Positions 44,607 to 56,936 are shown, counted from the first letter of the stretch. The stretch is DNA of 64,000 bases from Cinclus cinclus (GCF_963662255.1 NC_085050.1:2263694-2327693); one strand, 5' to 3'. Numbers and translations are program-made. The notes: generated by a model not told the origin, from the letters alone.

Positions 44607-45286
44607 GAAGAAAAAAAAGCTAACCACTACCAGAACAAGATAAAAATGCCCTGTTGGGGTGGACATCCCCATCCCTGAGCCAAGGCTTTGCTCATCCTGC
44701 AGAGCAAGGAGGAATTCCTGACAGACAAACTCTGCAGAAACTCCATGAGAAACTTGGGATTCCAGAGCTCTTTGAGAGGTGTCAGCTGTGGGCTCCCAAC
44801 CCAGGCTGGGGATCGTGGTCCTGCAGCTTCCACATGCACAGTAATTTTCATTGTAATATTTTCTTTTACTTTTGCAGCCTTCCAGACTCAGGGAATCTCT
44901 TGGCTTAAAAGCTGGGAGCTGGTTTTTATATAAAGAGCTCAGCAGGAATCTAGAATTTAAGAGAAGAGAGAGAATTGCTCACCCTTCAGATATTGGCAGC
45001 AAGCCACTGTTCCAGTGTATTTCCCTGGAAAGAGGGGAGGAATACATGGAAATAGATCAAAACCAGGGTTTTAAAACCCTCCAGATAAGCACCTTCACAC
45101 CTCAAGTAGGTGTGGGATGGCTTTTCAAGCCAGCAGTTTTCCTCACCTGGTAGATCCAAGTAGGGAAATCCAGAGCTGGAAAACCAGCACTGGGCTATGC
45201 TTGAATGGCTGTTTCTGTGAACATGTTCTATATGTGTCCTGGGGCTGTGTTTGAAAGCCGAACCCCCCCTACCCCCCCCAAAAAAA

Positions 45287-45300
45287 AAAACCCATGACAA

Positions 45301-45333
<33 letters not shown>

Positions 45334-45395
45334 AAACAAATAAAAAACAAAACAAACAAAAAAACAACAACAACCAAAAAATAAAAAAAGGGAGA
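45287..45395. repeat. (AAC)n microsatellite, A-rich
   Basis: About ten AAC units followed by A-rich AAAC/AACAA variants. It follows a run of C and A bases. Confidence 0.95.
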
Positions 45396-45536
45396 TGAGT
45401 AAGTGATGCTTCACAATGTGTTAATTTGGAAGGCAGTGTCACGCTGTATTTTGAAGGGTTTTTTAATGGCATCCATGAAAAAAAAATTGAAACTTGGGAT
45501 TTCTGCTTTCCCACCTGAGGCTGTAAGGTCATATTG

Positions 45537-45893
45537 GATCACAGAGTCATGAAATGGTTTGGGTTGGAAGGGACCTTAAAGACATCTAATTCCAGCCCCT
45601 GCCATGGGCAGGGACACCTCCCACTGTCCCACAGGGATCCAAACCAAATCCAGTGTCCAACCTGGCCTTGGACTCTTCCAGGGATCCAGGGGCAGCCCCA
45701 GCAAATCTGGGAATTCCAGCCCAGGCAGGAATTCCTTCCCAAGATCCCAGCCTGATGTCCCCTTTCCCAGTGGAAGCCATTCCCTGTGTCCTGTCCCTCC
45801 ATCCCTTGGCCCCAGTCCCTCTCCAGCTCTCCTGGAGCCTCTTCAGGCCCTGGAAGGCCACAGTAAAATCTCCCCAGAGACAAATCACAGAGG
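45537..45893 (-). mobile_element. CR1 3' fragment, longer copy
   Basis: CACAGAGTCATGAAATGGTT, CCCTGCCATGGGCAGGGACA, CCATTCCCTGTGTCCTGTCC and CACAGTAAAATCTCCCCAG on the minus strand. Confidence 0.94.
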
Positions 45894-46591
45894 TTTGGCC
45901 ATTCCCAACCCAGTGTAGGCTGTGGTGGGTCCAGCACATCCCTCTTCACCAGGAGCTGCTTTGGTGCCAAGGAACTTAAAAAACAGCAGAGGAAATAACA
46001 CCTCAGACCCCTCTGTCACCAGGTTGCCTCATCTTATGCATCACTGTCTTTGATGACCTTTCTCAAGAGCTTTCTCTTAATGAACAGTTATTTTTCGCTG
46101 ACGAGGAGGGACACGGCACTTCTGACGCTTCCCTTCAGCCATCGTTTCCTTCGTTTGTCTTTGCTTTGTTTTGTCCTTTCTTTCAGGTGAATTCTTGAAC
46201 CAGAAATGAATCAACTCCTCTTTATTCTTTTTTTTTTGATCAAAAGCACGGAATGTCCTGCAGAGACTGGGCACATTCTGCTTTCTGAACTCAGTGTTGG
46301 CACCACACGATGATGACGAGGATGTGTTTGACGAGCTCCTAATGACACTTGCAAAGAGCTGTCCCCTGCTCCTGGCTCCAGTGTGACTCTGGAGGCTTTG
46401 AAGCCTGGACAAGTATTTAATTGACATCACTGAGTTGGCCTGGTGTCACCGTGCAGGAGCTGTCAGAACAAAATGAAGGAACAATGGAAGTGACCTTTTT
46501 GTTTAGAGGATGTTGGAGTAGTGGGAAGAACAGCCAAGAATTAGAGAAAATTGCACTTCTAGGGCTTATCCATGATTTTCTAGCCTGTGGC

Positions 46592-46830
46592 ATGAGGCAC
46601 AGAAGGGACTCTAAAGATCATCCTGTGGGCAGGGACACCTTCCACTCTCCCAGGCTGCTCCAAGCCCTGTCCAAGCTGGCTTTGGACATTTCCAGGAATG
46701 TGGCAGCCACAGCTTCTCTGGGAAACCTCTGCCAAGGCCTCCCCACTCTCACTGGGAGGAATTCCTTCCTAATTTATAATCTAAACATCTAATATCTAAT
46801 TTAATTTAAAGCCATTCATGTCTTTATATT
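46592..46830 (-). mobile_element. CR1 3' fragment, diverged
   Basis: GGCACAGAAGGGACTCTAAA, GGCAGGGACACCTTCCACTC and GGAATTCCTTCCTAATTTAT on the minus strand; the 3' end has lost the GGTTTGGGTTGG part. Confidence 0.88.
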
Positions 46831-47535
46831 CTGCATCCCAGACGAAATGAGATGTGCTGGATATCCAGGAAAGCTCTTAGCTCTGGGAAAACTTCCAAAT
46901 GCAATTTTTGGAGTGGAGGTGGGAAAAAAAATTGTTGACCAAACCTTCCTCAAGTTCCTTGAGGTCTGTTTGCCAAAGGCAGAGAGTCCAGAGGATCCAT
47001 GTGGATCCCACATCAAATTCCCAGACATGGAACTAAGATGTGACCACCGCCAGCAGGAGTGTGATGACAAAGGTACCTCCCAGCTTGCACTGGCCTTGTC
47101 ACCATGTGCTCTCTGCTGGTTTTGTGCTGGTTCCTGTCTCCTTTTCATCCTCCCTGACTCAGAACAGCCAGGACAGGCTGTTAGCACAGAAATGTGCTGC
47201 TTTTACTTTTTGCACATCCCTACTTCACAAGGATGGAGCGTGTGGGAAGAACAAATGCTCTGTCCTTGCAGATTGGAAGGGAGGGAAGAAGTAAATAGGA
47301 TTTTGAGGCAAGATCGGGTTTGAGGACCACCAAGCCTGGATTTTAAACCATGATTTGGCTCAGAGGTGACTTTACAAGGAAAATGTGTGGCTTTCATCCC
47401 TGGCACAAGCAGGAGAAGAGAAAGCCGGGCAGGAGAGGGCTCTGAGAGAAGTAGCAAGGTCAAGAGGAAGGAAGGATCCTCTTCCACAGGAGCTTGGCCA
47501 TCAGCACAGCGGGCACTGGCTGTGCTTGGACTGTA

Positions 47536-47880
47536 ACCACGGAATCATCATAGAATCATCATGGAATCATCATGGAATCATCACGGAATCATGGAATGGT
47601 TTGGATTGGAAGGGACCTTAAAGCTGCCATGGGCAGGGACACCTCCCACTGTCCCAGGCTGCTCCAAGCCCCGTCCAGCCTGGCCTTGGGCACTGCCAGG
47701 GATCCAGGGGCAGCCACAGCAAATCTGGGAAATACATTCCAGGCTCTCACCACCCACACAGGAAAGAATTCCTTCCCAATATCCAATCTAGCCCTGCTCT
47801 CTGGCACACTGGGAAGCCATTCCCTGTGTCCTGTCACTCCAGGCCCTTGTGCAAAGAAGAATTTCTTCCTAATACCTAAT
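47536..47880 (-). mobile_element. CR1 3' fragment with expanded tail
   Basis: A 3' tail of about four 12-bp units (AATCATCATGGA variants, 47541-47588) is followed by GGAATGGTTTGGATTGGAAG and the rest of a minus-strand CR1 to GAATTTCTTCCTAATACC. Confidence 0.94.
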
Positions 47881-48925
47881 ATTGGATGATGCAGGATTTG
47901 TGGGCACGCATGGATGCTGTTTTCCAAGGGTTTTGCCCCTTTTAGAAGGACTGGGTCAGTACTGGGTGCTTCAAAGGAAAGGTCTGATCCTGGCTGGCAT
48001 CAGCTGTGAATCCAATGTTCTCAGCCCAGGACTATTTTATTGGATTTATTATCCTTGCTGGTGTAACCAGCAGCTCTGTAATCATAACTCTTATTCTTCA
48101 TGGGTCTCCACAGACCCATTAAACCCCATTGTAATCTGTAGGATCCCTGGAGGAAAAGAAAATTAATAGCAGTGCCTGTGCATCACAATTACCACCAGGC
48201 AAAGCTCAGACATTCCTTTTTACTGGAAAGTTCAATTCTCTGGAAAACAGTGATTCAGAATTACCAAATCTTAAGAAAACAGGAATACTGAAATAAAACA
48301 CCAGAACTCCTTTTCTCAGCTATTTCAAAACCTGCACCTTGAACTGCTCTAAGGGAGACTAGACTATTTTTCTTTTAATTTATTCTTAGTGTTGTATTAA
48401 AAAAATCCACCACAACCAGCTGCTATTCTAATTAACATCGAGTGAAACAGCTTCTTTAACCATCTAATTCAAAATGTCAAACAACTCCCAGCAGTGAGAC
48501 ACACCTCAAACAAGCAGATAAGATGTTTCATTAGAGCAAGAGCTGCTTGCAATATTGTGGAAAATTGATAGAAGGAGAAAAGAAAAGCAGAAAAATGAGG
48601 AGCTGGAGTGGGAGGCAGGCAGGAGAAATCCTAGGTGAAGTTGGCACCCAGCTGTTGTCCCAGGCAGATTGTTACTTGAATTTTTTTTTTCTCTTTTTAT
48701 GATATTTTTTTTTTCTGGGAAATTGATTTTTAAGAGAAATTTTCAGTCTTGCCAAAACATAATTTTTCTGAGAAACTGCAGTTGTGGTAAACCTGCAGCA
48801 CCCACGGAACCTCTGCTGTGAGGTTCATGCACACCCCCAGCAGTTCAGACAATCCATTTCCTGCCCATTTTCCAGCCAAAGAAACAGCCCAGGAGTGACT
48901 GAGTCCCTTCTTCAGGAGGCTGGAA

Positions 48926-48984
48926 CTACAGGTTGGTCTCTAAGGTCCCTTCTAAGCCAAACCATTCCATGATTCTGTGATTAA
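48926..48984 (+). mobile_element. Short CR1 3' end
   Basis: GGTTGGTCTCTAAGGTCCCT, AAACCATTCCATGATTCTGT. Confidence 0.82.
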
Positions 48985-49154
48985 TCCGTGTTTAATCACT
49001 GGCTTGTAGGAGCTGCAGCTTCTCCTGTGGAGCAGGAGCTTTGTAAATATTCAGAGAACACCCTCTACTTTGAAAAAAAAAAATCTCAGCTTAAGTTCAT
49101 ATAATCATAGGGATGAAAACAAGAATAACTAATGTAGGAAAATTGAAGAAATAG

Positions 49155-49362
49155 GAATAAATTCCTGAGTGTGAGGATGGTGAGGCACAGGGTGCCCAGA
49201 GAAGCTGGGGTTGCCTCTGGATCCCTGGAAGTGTCCAAGGCTGAGCTGGACAGGGCTTGGAACGACCTGGGCTAGTGGAAGGTGTCCCTGCCCGTAGCAG
49301 GGATGGAACGAGGTGATCTTTAATGTCCCTTCCAACCCAAGCCATTCCAGAATTCTGGAAAT
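49155..49362 (+). mobile_element. CR1 3' fragment
   Basis: GGATCCCTGGAAGTGTCCAA through CCTTCCAACCCAAGCCATTC in sense order. Confidence 0.93.
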
Positions 49363-49521
49363 GTATAAAGCAGCATTATTCTGCGTGGAAAAGAAGAGGA
49401 GTGGAGGCTCCAAAGGTATTCCTGAATTTGGCACATGACTGCATCTCCAAGTCTTGCAGACAGCACCTGAGGTGAGAACCATGACCTCAACCTTATAACA
49501 ACACTTACACCTGTGGAACGT

Positions 49522-49668
49522 ATGGAATCATAGTTTTTTTTTCAGGCTGGAAAAGCCCTCTAAGATCATCCACCCCAACCATTCCCCCAGAACTTCCAAG
49601 GCCACCACCACTGACCCATGTCCCCCAGGTGTCACATCCACATGGCTTTGAAATCCATCCAGGGATGT
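49522..49668 (-). mobile_element. CR1 3' end, second subfamily
   Basis: CTCTAAGATCATCCACCCCA, CCAACCATTCCCCCAGAACT and CACATCCACATGGCTTTGAA on the minus strand, with T-rich sequence inserted in the tail. Confidence 0.9.
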
Positions 49669-50127
49669 TTTGCTAAGCTGGACCTGAACCTGTGCTCTGT
49701 TTTTGACCCTTGGTGTCCAGTGAGGGCTCCAGCCACCAGGTGTGGCCGTGGGTTGGGTTGGGAGAGTGAGTGTGGACCTTTGGTAGGGGTCAGAAGCTCT
49801 CCCATAGCCTGACCCGCTTTCTATTATTATTTTTTTTTCCTGGAGGTTTTCTGACAGAGAATTTTTACAGGGATTCGTGCTCTGCTCGAGCCTGTGACCA
49901 TTTGTAGCTGCCTGTGCAGGGTGTGTGGGCAGCAAAGGTCAGAGAGGGGTTGGCACCACAGATGGGATGAAAAAAAGAAAAAGGTAGGAGAAAGTTGCAC
50001 AGACTTTGACTTGGCTGGAAATTGTGAGAGAAGCTGGGAATGCAGCTGGAGAGCTCTCCCTGTGAGAAGGGAAGAGTTTTCCTCCCTCAGGTGGTGTTTT
50101 TAGAGCTCCCCGGGTCCGACACAGACA

Positions 50128-50560
50128 GGTTTCATGGGATCACATTATCCACAAGGATCACCCAGTCCAGCTCCTGTCCCTGCACACACACCCCAAAATT
50201 CCCACCCTGAGCATCCCTGGCAGCATTGTCCAAACCCTCCTGGAGCTCTGGCAGCCTCGGGGCTGTGCCCATTCCTGGGGAGCCTGGGCAGTGCCCAGCA
50301 CCCTCTGGATGAGGAACCTTCCCCTGATATCCAAACTAAACCTTCCCTCACCCAAATCCAGCCATTCCCTGGGTGCTGTCCCTGTCCCAGAGCGCAGGGA
50401 TTGGAGTTTGTTGTGGGATTGTTGTGTCCCTCTGCTGAGCCAGCAGTGGTCACAAGCCATCCTGAAGCCCCCACAGTCCATCTCCATCCTCACCTCCGCT
50501 CCCCGCTGTCCCTTGGGACAGTCAGGGACACGGGGACAGCAGGGAGCACACTGCACATGA
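50128..50560 (-). mobile_element. CR1 fragment, further subfamily
   Basis: GGATCACCCAGTCCAGCTCC, CATTGTCCAAACCCTCCTGG and CCTGATATCCAAACTAAACC fit the CR1 subfamily whose 3' UTR carries the 'close-to-1000 bp' type block with TCCAACTCC. The end past about 50400 is uncertain. Confidence 0.78.
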
Positions 50561-50929
50561 GGAGAGGGCAGCTGTGCTGCTGCTCTGAGAGAGACTGAGT
50601 CTCCTCACATTGTTTGAGTAACAAACAGAGGAAATATCTGTAATCTCTCTTCCCTGCCACTCCTAGGGAGCTATCTCGTGGCCTTTCCTGTGGAGTCCTC
50701 TGCTCTGCTTCTGCCTGTGGGAACTGCTTCCCAAATGGATTATTCAAGCTCGGAGCAGCTCTTCTCAGGGATATTTATTTTTCCCCACAGAGTTCCCCTT
50801 TTGCACATCTGTCTTTCCTGGCAGGAGGAGTAGAAGCAACGAAGGGATCTCCAGCTTCTCTCTGAGTTGGGATGCTCTGGCAGCTCCTCTCCTGCCAAAG
50901 CTCACTTCTGGATGCTCTGTGGCTCTTCT

Positions 50930-51045
50930 GAGCCACAAGGTCCCCCCTGATCCTCCTTTTCTCCAGGCTGAACTCCTTGCCCAGCTCCCCCAGCTGCTCC
51001 TGGTGCTCCAGACCCTTCCCCAGCTCTGTTCCTCTGCTCTCGGGT
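50930..51045 (-). mobile_element. CR1 fragment lacking the 3' end
   Basis: CCTCCTTTTCTCCAGGCTGA and GCTCCAGACCCTTCCCCAGC match the more 5' part of CR1 on the minus strand. The usual 3' end is missing. Confidence 0.8.
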
Positions 51046-52604
51046 CGTGTCACGGTCACTGAGCTTTGGAGGGCAGCTGAGGATCCTCACTCCTCTCAAT
51101 GCAAGCTCCTAATTAAATCCCTGCCAATTAAATCCCTGTCTATATTCTCCCCTTGAGCAGATTCCCATCCTGCTGTGCCTGTGCTCCCTCCTGCTCCCTG
51201 ATGAACAAGGCCTCACCCCAGCTGGCACAGAACTGTTTCTCTGTATGGTTTTTTTTTTTTTTGGGGGGGGGAAATGGTCTTTCTAAGCTTTGGAGGTTTA
51301 GGATGACCCCTGGCCATCCACGCTGGGAGCCTGGATGCCTTTCCCAGCCAGTGAACTTCTCTCCCAGCAGCAGACAACCTGGATGTCAAGCATCCTGGAA
51401 GAAGGGCAGGACTTGTTTCAGCTCCCCCAAGTCCCCCAGTTTGGCTGAAAACTTCATTTTTCCATTCCCACTCACCCTCGCACCACTCTAGCATCTCTTT
51501 TCTCCAAGCATGTCAGTTTGGGTTTTCAGCCTCTTAGCAAAATAAATCTTATCAGAGCTACCTAGGATGTTCCAGGTGTGATCTCACAGTGGCATCAAAG
51601 TTTCCTGACCAGCCCTGGAGCATCCCACATTCCAGGATGACAATTTTTGCCTCAGTTTCTCAAAGATATATATCCCCCATCTCCATATTTTCTCCCCTTC
51701 CACCATTCCCAAACTGTAGTTTTTCCCCTTTTAATCCAAGTTTTTGTTTGATCCCCTCAGCACACGCTCTCATGCCTTATTAATTTCCACATTTTTAGCT
51801 CTCAGGCTTTTTGTCTTTTATGATAATTTCCAATTCTTCCCTCCTCAGAATCTTTATCTCTCTCCCCACATCAATCATCAGCTTCCTGCTCTTCCTTCAG
51901 TCCTAGTGATTAGTGGAAAAAAAAAAAATAAAGAAAGGTGCCCAAAGTCTCACATTTCAACTGCATCAGGAACTTAATTCTCATCCATTTCTTCGCCTCC
52001 CATCAAAACCTGGTGTCCACTTCCTGGTGCTCCCTCATCTTTAAATTCCAAACAAATCCTCATTTCTTGGGCATTACTGGATAAATAAGGTGCCAGGCAC
52101 AGTGCCAGCAAATAGATCAGCGAGGCTCTCGGACAGGAGACCTCTCATAATTCATTTTTCTAGGAAAACTCTGGTTTGTGGCAGCAAATCAGGGATGGAG
52201 GCAGCTCCTGCTGTCAGGAGCGATTGTCTTGAGCTGCAAGTGATTTCCTACCATGACACCTGGGGTTCATCCCACCTGGATTTTGATGTCCCAGGTGCAA
52301 GATCCACTTTGAATCCCTCTTGCCTGGGAGGAGAAACAAGTCCAGGTCTTTCCCTCACTGATTTTATTGATATGATGGCACAGGTTTGTCTACTCCCTGC
52401 AGATTAAACAAAAAAGCTGCAGCTGCTGGAAGGGCTGCTCCAGACTGAGCTCTGGATGGTTCCTTGGCATGGGAACATTTTAAACGTGGCTTAATAATGG
52501 GGAAAAAACTCAATCCCCAAAGTGTGTGGGCAGGACACCAAGTGGGAGATGGGCAGCACAAGGAGTGAGGTGGGGATGAACCCACAGGGCTGAATCCCAC
52601 AGGA

Positions 52605-52816
52605 GCCCCTCTGCTCTGGAGCCAGGCTGGGAGAGCTGGGAGTGCTCACCTGGAGAAAAGAAGGATCCAGGGAGAGCTCAGAGCCCCTTCCAGAGCCTAA
52701 AGGGGCTCCAGGAGAGCTGGAGGTGGATTTGGGATCAGGGATGGAGGGACAGGACACAGGGAATGGCTTCCCACTGCCAGAGGGCAGGGATGGGTGGGAT
52801 ATTGGGAAGGAATTCC
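52605..52816 (+). mobile_element. CR1 fragment, 5' part of head-on pair
   Basis: CTCACCTGGAGAAAAGAAGG, GAGCCTAAAGGGGCTCCAGG and GGGATATTGGGAAGGAATTC are sense CR1. It ends at GGAATTC, directly before an opposite copy. Confidence 0.9.
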
Positions 52817-52818
52817 AA

Positions 52819-53075
52819 ATAGAATGATAGAATCATGGAATGGTTTGGGTTGGAAGGGACCCTAAAGACCATCCAGTTCCATCCCCCTTGCTGTGGGCAG
52901 GGACACCTCCCATCATCCCAGGCTGCTCCAAGCCCCAATGTCCAACCTGGCCTTGGACACTTCCAGGGATCCAGGGGCAGCCACAGCTTCTCTGGGCACC
53001 CTGTGCCAGGGCCTGCCCACCCTCACTGGGAACAATTCCTTCCCAATATCTCACCTAAATCTCTCCTCTTTTATT
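52819..53075 (-). mobile_element. CR1 3' fragment, inverted partner
   Basis: An AATAGAATGATAGAATCATG tail and then GGAATGGTTTGGGTTGGAAG run to GGAACAATTCCTTCCCAATA on the minus strand. It is well preserved. Confidence 0.94.
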
Positions 53076-53945
53076 TACATCTCAGTGTTACAAACCCAAA
53101 TGTTGCTCCTGTCTCTCTTGACCAACTCCAGACTTACACTAAGACCACCCCTAAAAGCTGAATTTTCCCACAAGGCACCCAAGAAAGAGAAGAAAATATA
53201 AAACATGCATGTGTCAGGTGCAAGTAAAATATTCAGTGGAGAAAGAACCCATTTATAGGGTCAGAAACCCTTTGTTGAAGGTGAAATGAGAGGTAGGAAA
53301 GACTTGTTGATTTTTTCAGAGCACCAAATTTTCTTAATTGGCATTTTCTTCACATGGACCTGTTGGTGACAGTCCCCAGGACAGAAGAACTTTGCTCCAT
53401 CTCTGTGTTTTTTTTTTTTTTTTTTTTAACAATAAAATCTTTCAGGCACAGGCTGAGGTTTATTTTGTCGCCCCAGGTGGAAAGGATGGAGACACGACCA
53501 TGAATTTATATTTTCTATTTCCTTGGATCCTTTCCTCCCGGAACCGGGCATTAATGAAGCCCACTCCCAGGCAGAATTGTCTCACCAGCCTCATTTGTGT
53601 GCTGAGAGATAAGAGAATGAATTTGGCTAGCTGTCAGTTCATTAGCAGGCCACTGATGAATTTGTGCCACTCTCTGCAGGGTGTTCTCACCCTCCTGGGC
53701 ACCTGCTGAACACTGGGGGTGGAGGACAGAGAGTTCTGTGACATCTCTGATGCAGAGCCTGGGGCCCCTGGGGTCTGTGCCCCCCTCTAAAGCTGAGCAC
53801 TCTTGCTACTCCCAGATACCCCCAAGCAATGGATGTCTCTAAATTAAAATAAGAAAATCCAGGGCAGGGTACTCCCACGGCCTCCATGTTGTGCCCACCC
53901 CCAAATTTTAATTATTCAGGCTGAACACTTGCAAGAAAATAGCAC

Positions 53946-53976
<31 letters not shown>

Positions 53977-54067
53977 GTTTTGTTTTTTTCCTCTGAACAA
54001 ATTATAAAACTCCCAGGGTTTGGCAGTGCAAGGCTGCTGTCAGCAGGAGATGCAGGACAAATGTGGC

Positions 54068-54109
54068 TTTGGGGAAAATCCCTTTCCCTTTGGGGAAAAT
54101 CCCTTTCTG
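54068..54109. repeat. Two-copy 21-bp tandem repeat
   Basis: TTTGGGGAAAATCCCTTTC occurs twice in a row. Confidence 0.88.
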
Positions 54110-54436
54110 CTGCACGTTTTGGGGACTGAAAACCCTTTCTTGAGCAGGGGTGCATCTGCTGAGAGATGAGTGAAGAGAAAACACGTAGCAGGGGAAGGAA
54201 ATGTGACCACATTTTCTGGAGGTGCAGAGAATCATCTGAGCTCAGGTATGAAAACAAACAAATAATAATTTTGGGTTTTAACCAACTTTACTTCTTCAAT
54301 TTTTTCCACTCTGTCTTGTTCTCCTTTCTTTGCTTCTAGCCTAGAAGGAAAGAACCAGAAAAAAAATCTATATAATAATCATGAGACATTTTGGATTTTG
54401 GCAGCATTCAGTTGCTCAGAAAGGTTGTGGACTCCT

Positions 54437-54472
54437 CTTTTCCAACCCAAACCATTCAATGATTCTGTGACT
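54437..54472 (+). mobile_element. Short CR1 3' end
   Basis: TTTTCCAACCCAAACCATTC and ATGATTCTGTGA; only the last 36 bp remain. Confidence 0.72.
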
Positions 54473-56493
54473 TCCATAACATCTGTAGAGTGTTCCAGCT
54501 ATTCATGAGAAGTTCCAGTGGCAGCCTGAGAATGTTCCTGTGAAGGTTTTACAAAGAGAATGGGACGAATTTCTTCAATTTTGGTGTTCTACAGAGCATC
54601 CCGTGATGTCATGCAGAAGATTGGCCTCAGGTATCTCAGAAAAGCCCCTGAAACACAAACTCATGTCCTAAATGTGTTTATTTCCACACCATCAGTCCAG
54701 AAGAACATCAGGTAAGCCATGCTGAGATTGCATTCCTAATGGAATAATCCATAATAATGGAACAATGGGATAAGCCATTATCCATAGTGCAGAATGCTGC
54801 CTGGGAAGCAGGGACTGGAAGGATCTAGGGACTGGCCTGCTGAATCCTGGCTCCCAGTTTGATGCTGTGACCAAAAAATCTGTCAGGGCTCTTTCTGTGG
54901 GGCATGAGGCAGCTCAGGTAGGGAGGTGGGGTCAGCTTGGTGACCTCAGGTAACTCAGCTTTGCTTCAAGAAATGGTGTCTGAAAAATAAAATTTTGGAT
55001 GCATCTTCATTAAAAAAAAAAAGTTTCTACCTGATTCATTACAGAGATGGCCTTCAAACCCATTTTTTTTCACCCTGTGATCCAGCCAAGATCTCCCTGG
55101 AGCTAGTTGTGTTGTATTAACTGGGAATTACAAATTCCAAGAAAATGCAGGGTCTATACTTTCGTTGTTGATGCAATATTGACATTGTGTTGCCAAACAG
55201 GGCTTTAAAGGAGTCCCAAGGGGACTGAGACAACCAAACCCTTGGGGTTTCAGCACGGGGTGACTCTGGGCCTTACTCTCATGGAAAATAGGTGGCTCCC
55301 CTTTAATCTGCTTCGCCCTCTAAGCCAGAGCAAAGAAAACATCTTTGTAGATAATAATCTTCAGCCATTTCTGTTTTGTTGTTTACTTTTCTTTCTTCTT
55401 TAATTGAAGCCCCGTTGTAAAGGATTAAAAGCAAACTATTTTGTAAAAGGGCTGCACATGGTCCCAAGTAAATCTGTATGAGCTATCCCCACTGCTCAGA
55501 GCTCTGGGATTTGCTGATCTTTGTGCCTTTCTGTACCCTTTGGCTTCAATTAAAATTTGGTCTTTGCTCCTTTGCCTGCATCTGCATCCTTCCATTTCCC
55601 AGTGCTCCCTGCCAGGTTTGGAAATGCACCAGCTCTGATGGAGAACCTGCAGAAGGAGCAGCAGCATCCCTTGAGGTGCTCCATGCTGGTGGCCTCCCTT
55701 CAGCTGAACACCTCCCTGTCAGCAGCTTTGCCTCTCTGCTCCCATTCCATGGCTGTCAGCACCTCCTGAAGCACGGGGCCAAGCGGAAATCAGGGAATGA
55801 AGCAGCAAGACTCGCAGGGAAGGAGAGGTGAAGGGCACGGACGATGTTTCCACACTTGGGCGGGAAGATCTGGGGTTTAAAGATGGGGACCAAGCCAACA
55901 AAATGGGGGTTAACGTGAGCTGGTCAGCAGCTCCCTGTAGTCCAGGGTCATCCTCAGCTGTGGCACGTAGAGGTGAATCCTGGTTGTGGAATCCCCTCCT
56001 GCCCTCGTGGACAGACCTTGGGAAGCCCATCTGTCCTGTACAGCCAAGGGCAAGGATAAATAAAGCTGCAGTGCTGGGATTTCAGTCAGGAGACACCTGG
56101 AAGTGCTTGCAAGGTGTGCATTTGTCTCCAAATCCAGTGTGGAAGCGCTCATCCCGCTCCGACAAGGGGCAGAACCTCCCTGATGGATAACAGGTGCTTT
56201 CTCTCCATTCAGATTCACTCTACATCTAATAAGAGCTTGCAAAAAATTTTTAACTGCTCTGAAGAAGCCAACCCAGGCACCAGAGAGAGCAGAAAAAGGC
56301 AATTTCTGCCGATGGCAGGGAAGGGAAGAGCGGCCTTTACCAGACAAGGATGTGCAGGGACAGAGCAATTTGGCAGTGATCCCCCCCTGGTTCTGATTAT
56401 TGGGGTATCAATAACAGGGCTAATGGCCCTCTGGTTCCAGATACAATGTGCAAGGCTGTTTACAGCCTCTGCTGAGAGCCTCTTACTTTTACT

Positions 56494-56740
56494 CTCGTTG
56501 GCAAATCATTGTTTACGTCTCGCGTTTCGAAATGCAGCTGGGTTCCAGCCTTTCCTCACCCACCGGCGGAGCCGAGCGGATCCCTGCCCCATGTGCTGCT
56601 CTTTAGCAACACAAACAGCACAGCCAGATCCCACTTAGCGGGGTTTGCTCACTCCCCAAACACGCAGGGCTTGGCTCCGAGAGCGCCGGCTCCTTCCCGC
56701 CGGCTCCCCGAGCGCCGCGGGAGAGGCACGGGAGGGATAA
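56494..56740. promoter_or_regulatory. Small CpG-rich cluster
   Basis: About twenty CpG dinucleotides fall in roughly 240 bp, in a region where CpG is otherwise rare. Examples are GTCTCGCGTTTCG, CACCGGCGGAGCCGAGCGG and CCCCGAGCGCCGCGGG. Such clusters often mark promoters or enhancers. No gene start could be recognised on either strand, so its role is open. Confidence 0.4.
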
Positions 56741-56871
56741 AGAGCATCTCTGGGATATCCTGGAACAAAGGTGGGCTCGGTTCTCGTGTCAAGGCCAGGG
56801 CTGTGCTGTGACTCATCTTCTTGGCGTGGCCAGATCCCTTTTCTTCCCACCTTTTCTTGAGGGGTGGGTTG

Positions 56872-56926
56872 ACAGCTTGGCTTGATGAGCTTGGAGGTCT
56901 TTTCCGACCGAAACGATTCTACGGAA
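56872..56926 (+). mobile_element. Short CR1 3' end, tail-to-tail pair
   Basis: GATGAGCTTGGAGGTCTTTT then CCGACCGAAACGATTCTACG is a sense CR1 3' end facing an opposite copy. Confidence 0.88.
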
Positions 56927-56936
56927 CCGTCGAGTG

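Larger units (their letters stand above)
44607..56490. other. Intergenic, CR1-rich
   Basis: No sure gene. A possible exon-like frame at 46247-46386 is treated as a finding. T-runs occur at 51248-51261 and 53408-53427, and a (GTTTT)n repeat at about 53,952-53,988. AT-rich unique DNA fills 48,170-48,560. Confidence 0.5.

Noticed and set aside
56114..56638. Open frame of 174 codons at the CpG-rich cluster
   Set aside because: No domain or start context supports it; stop-poor GC-rich sequence explains it. The CpG density itself is kept as a finding.
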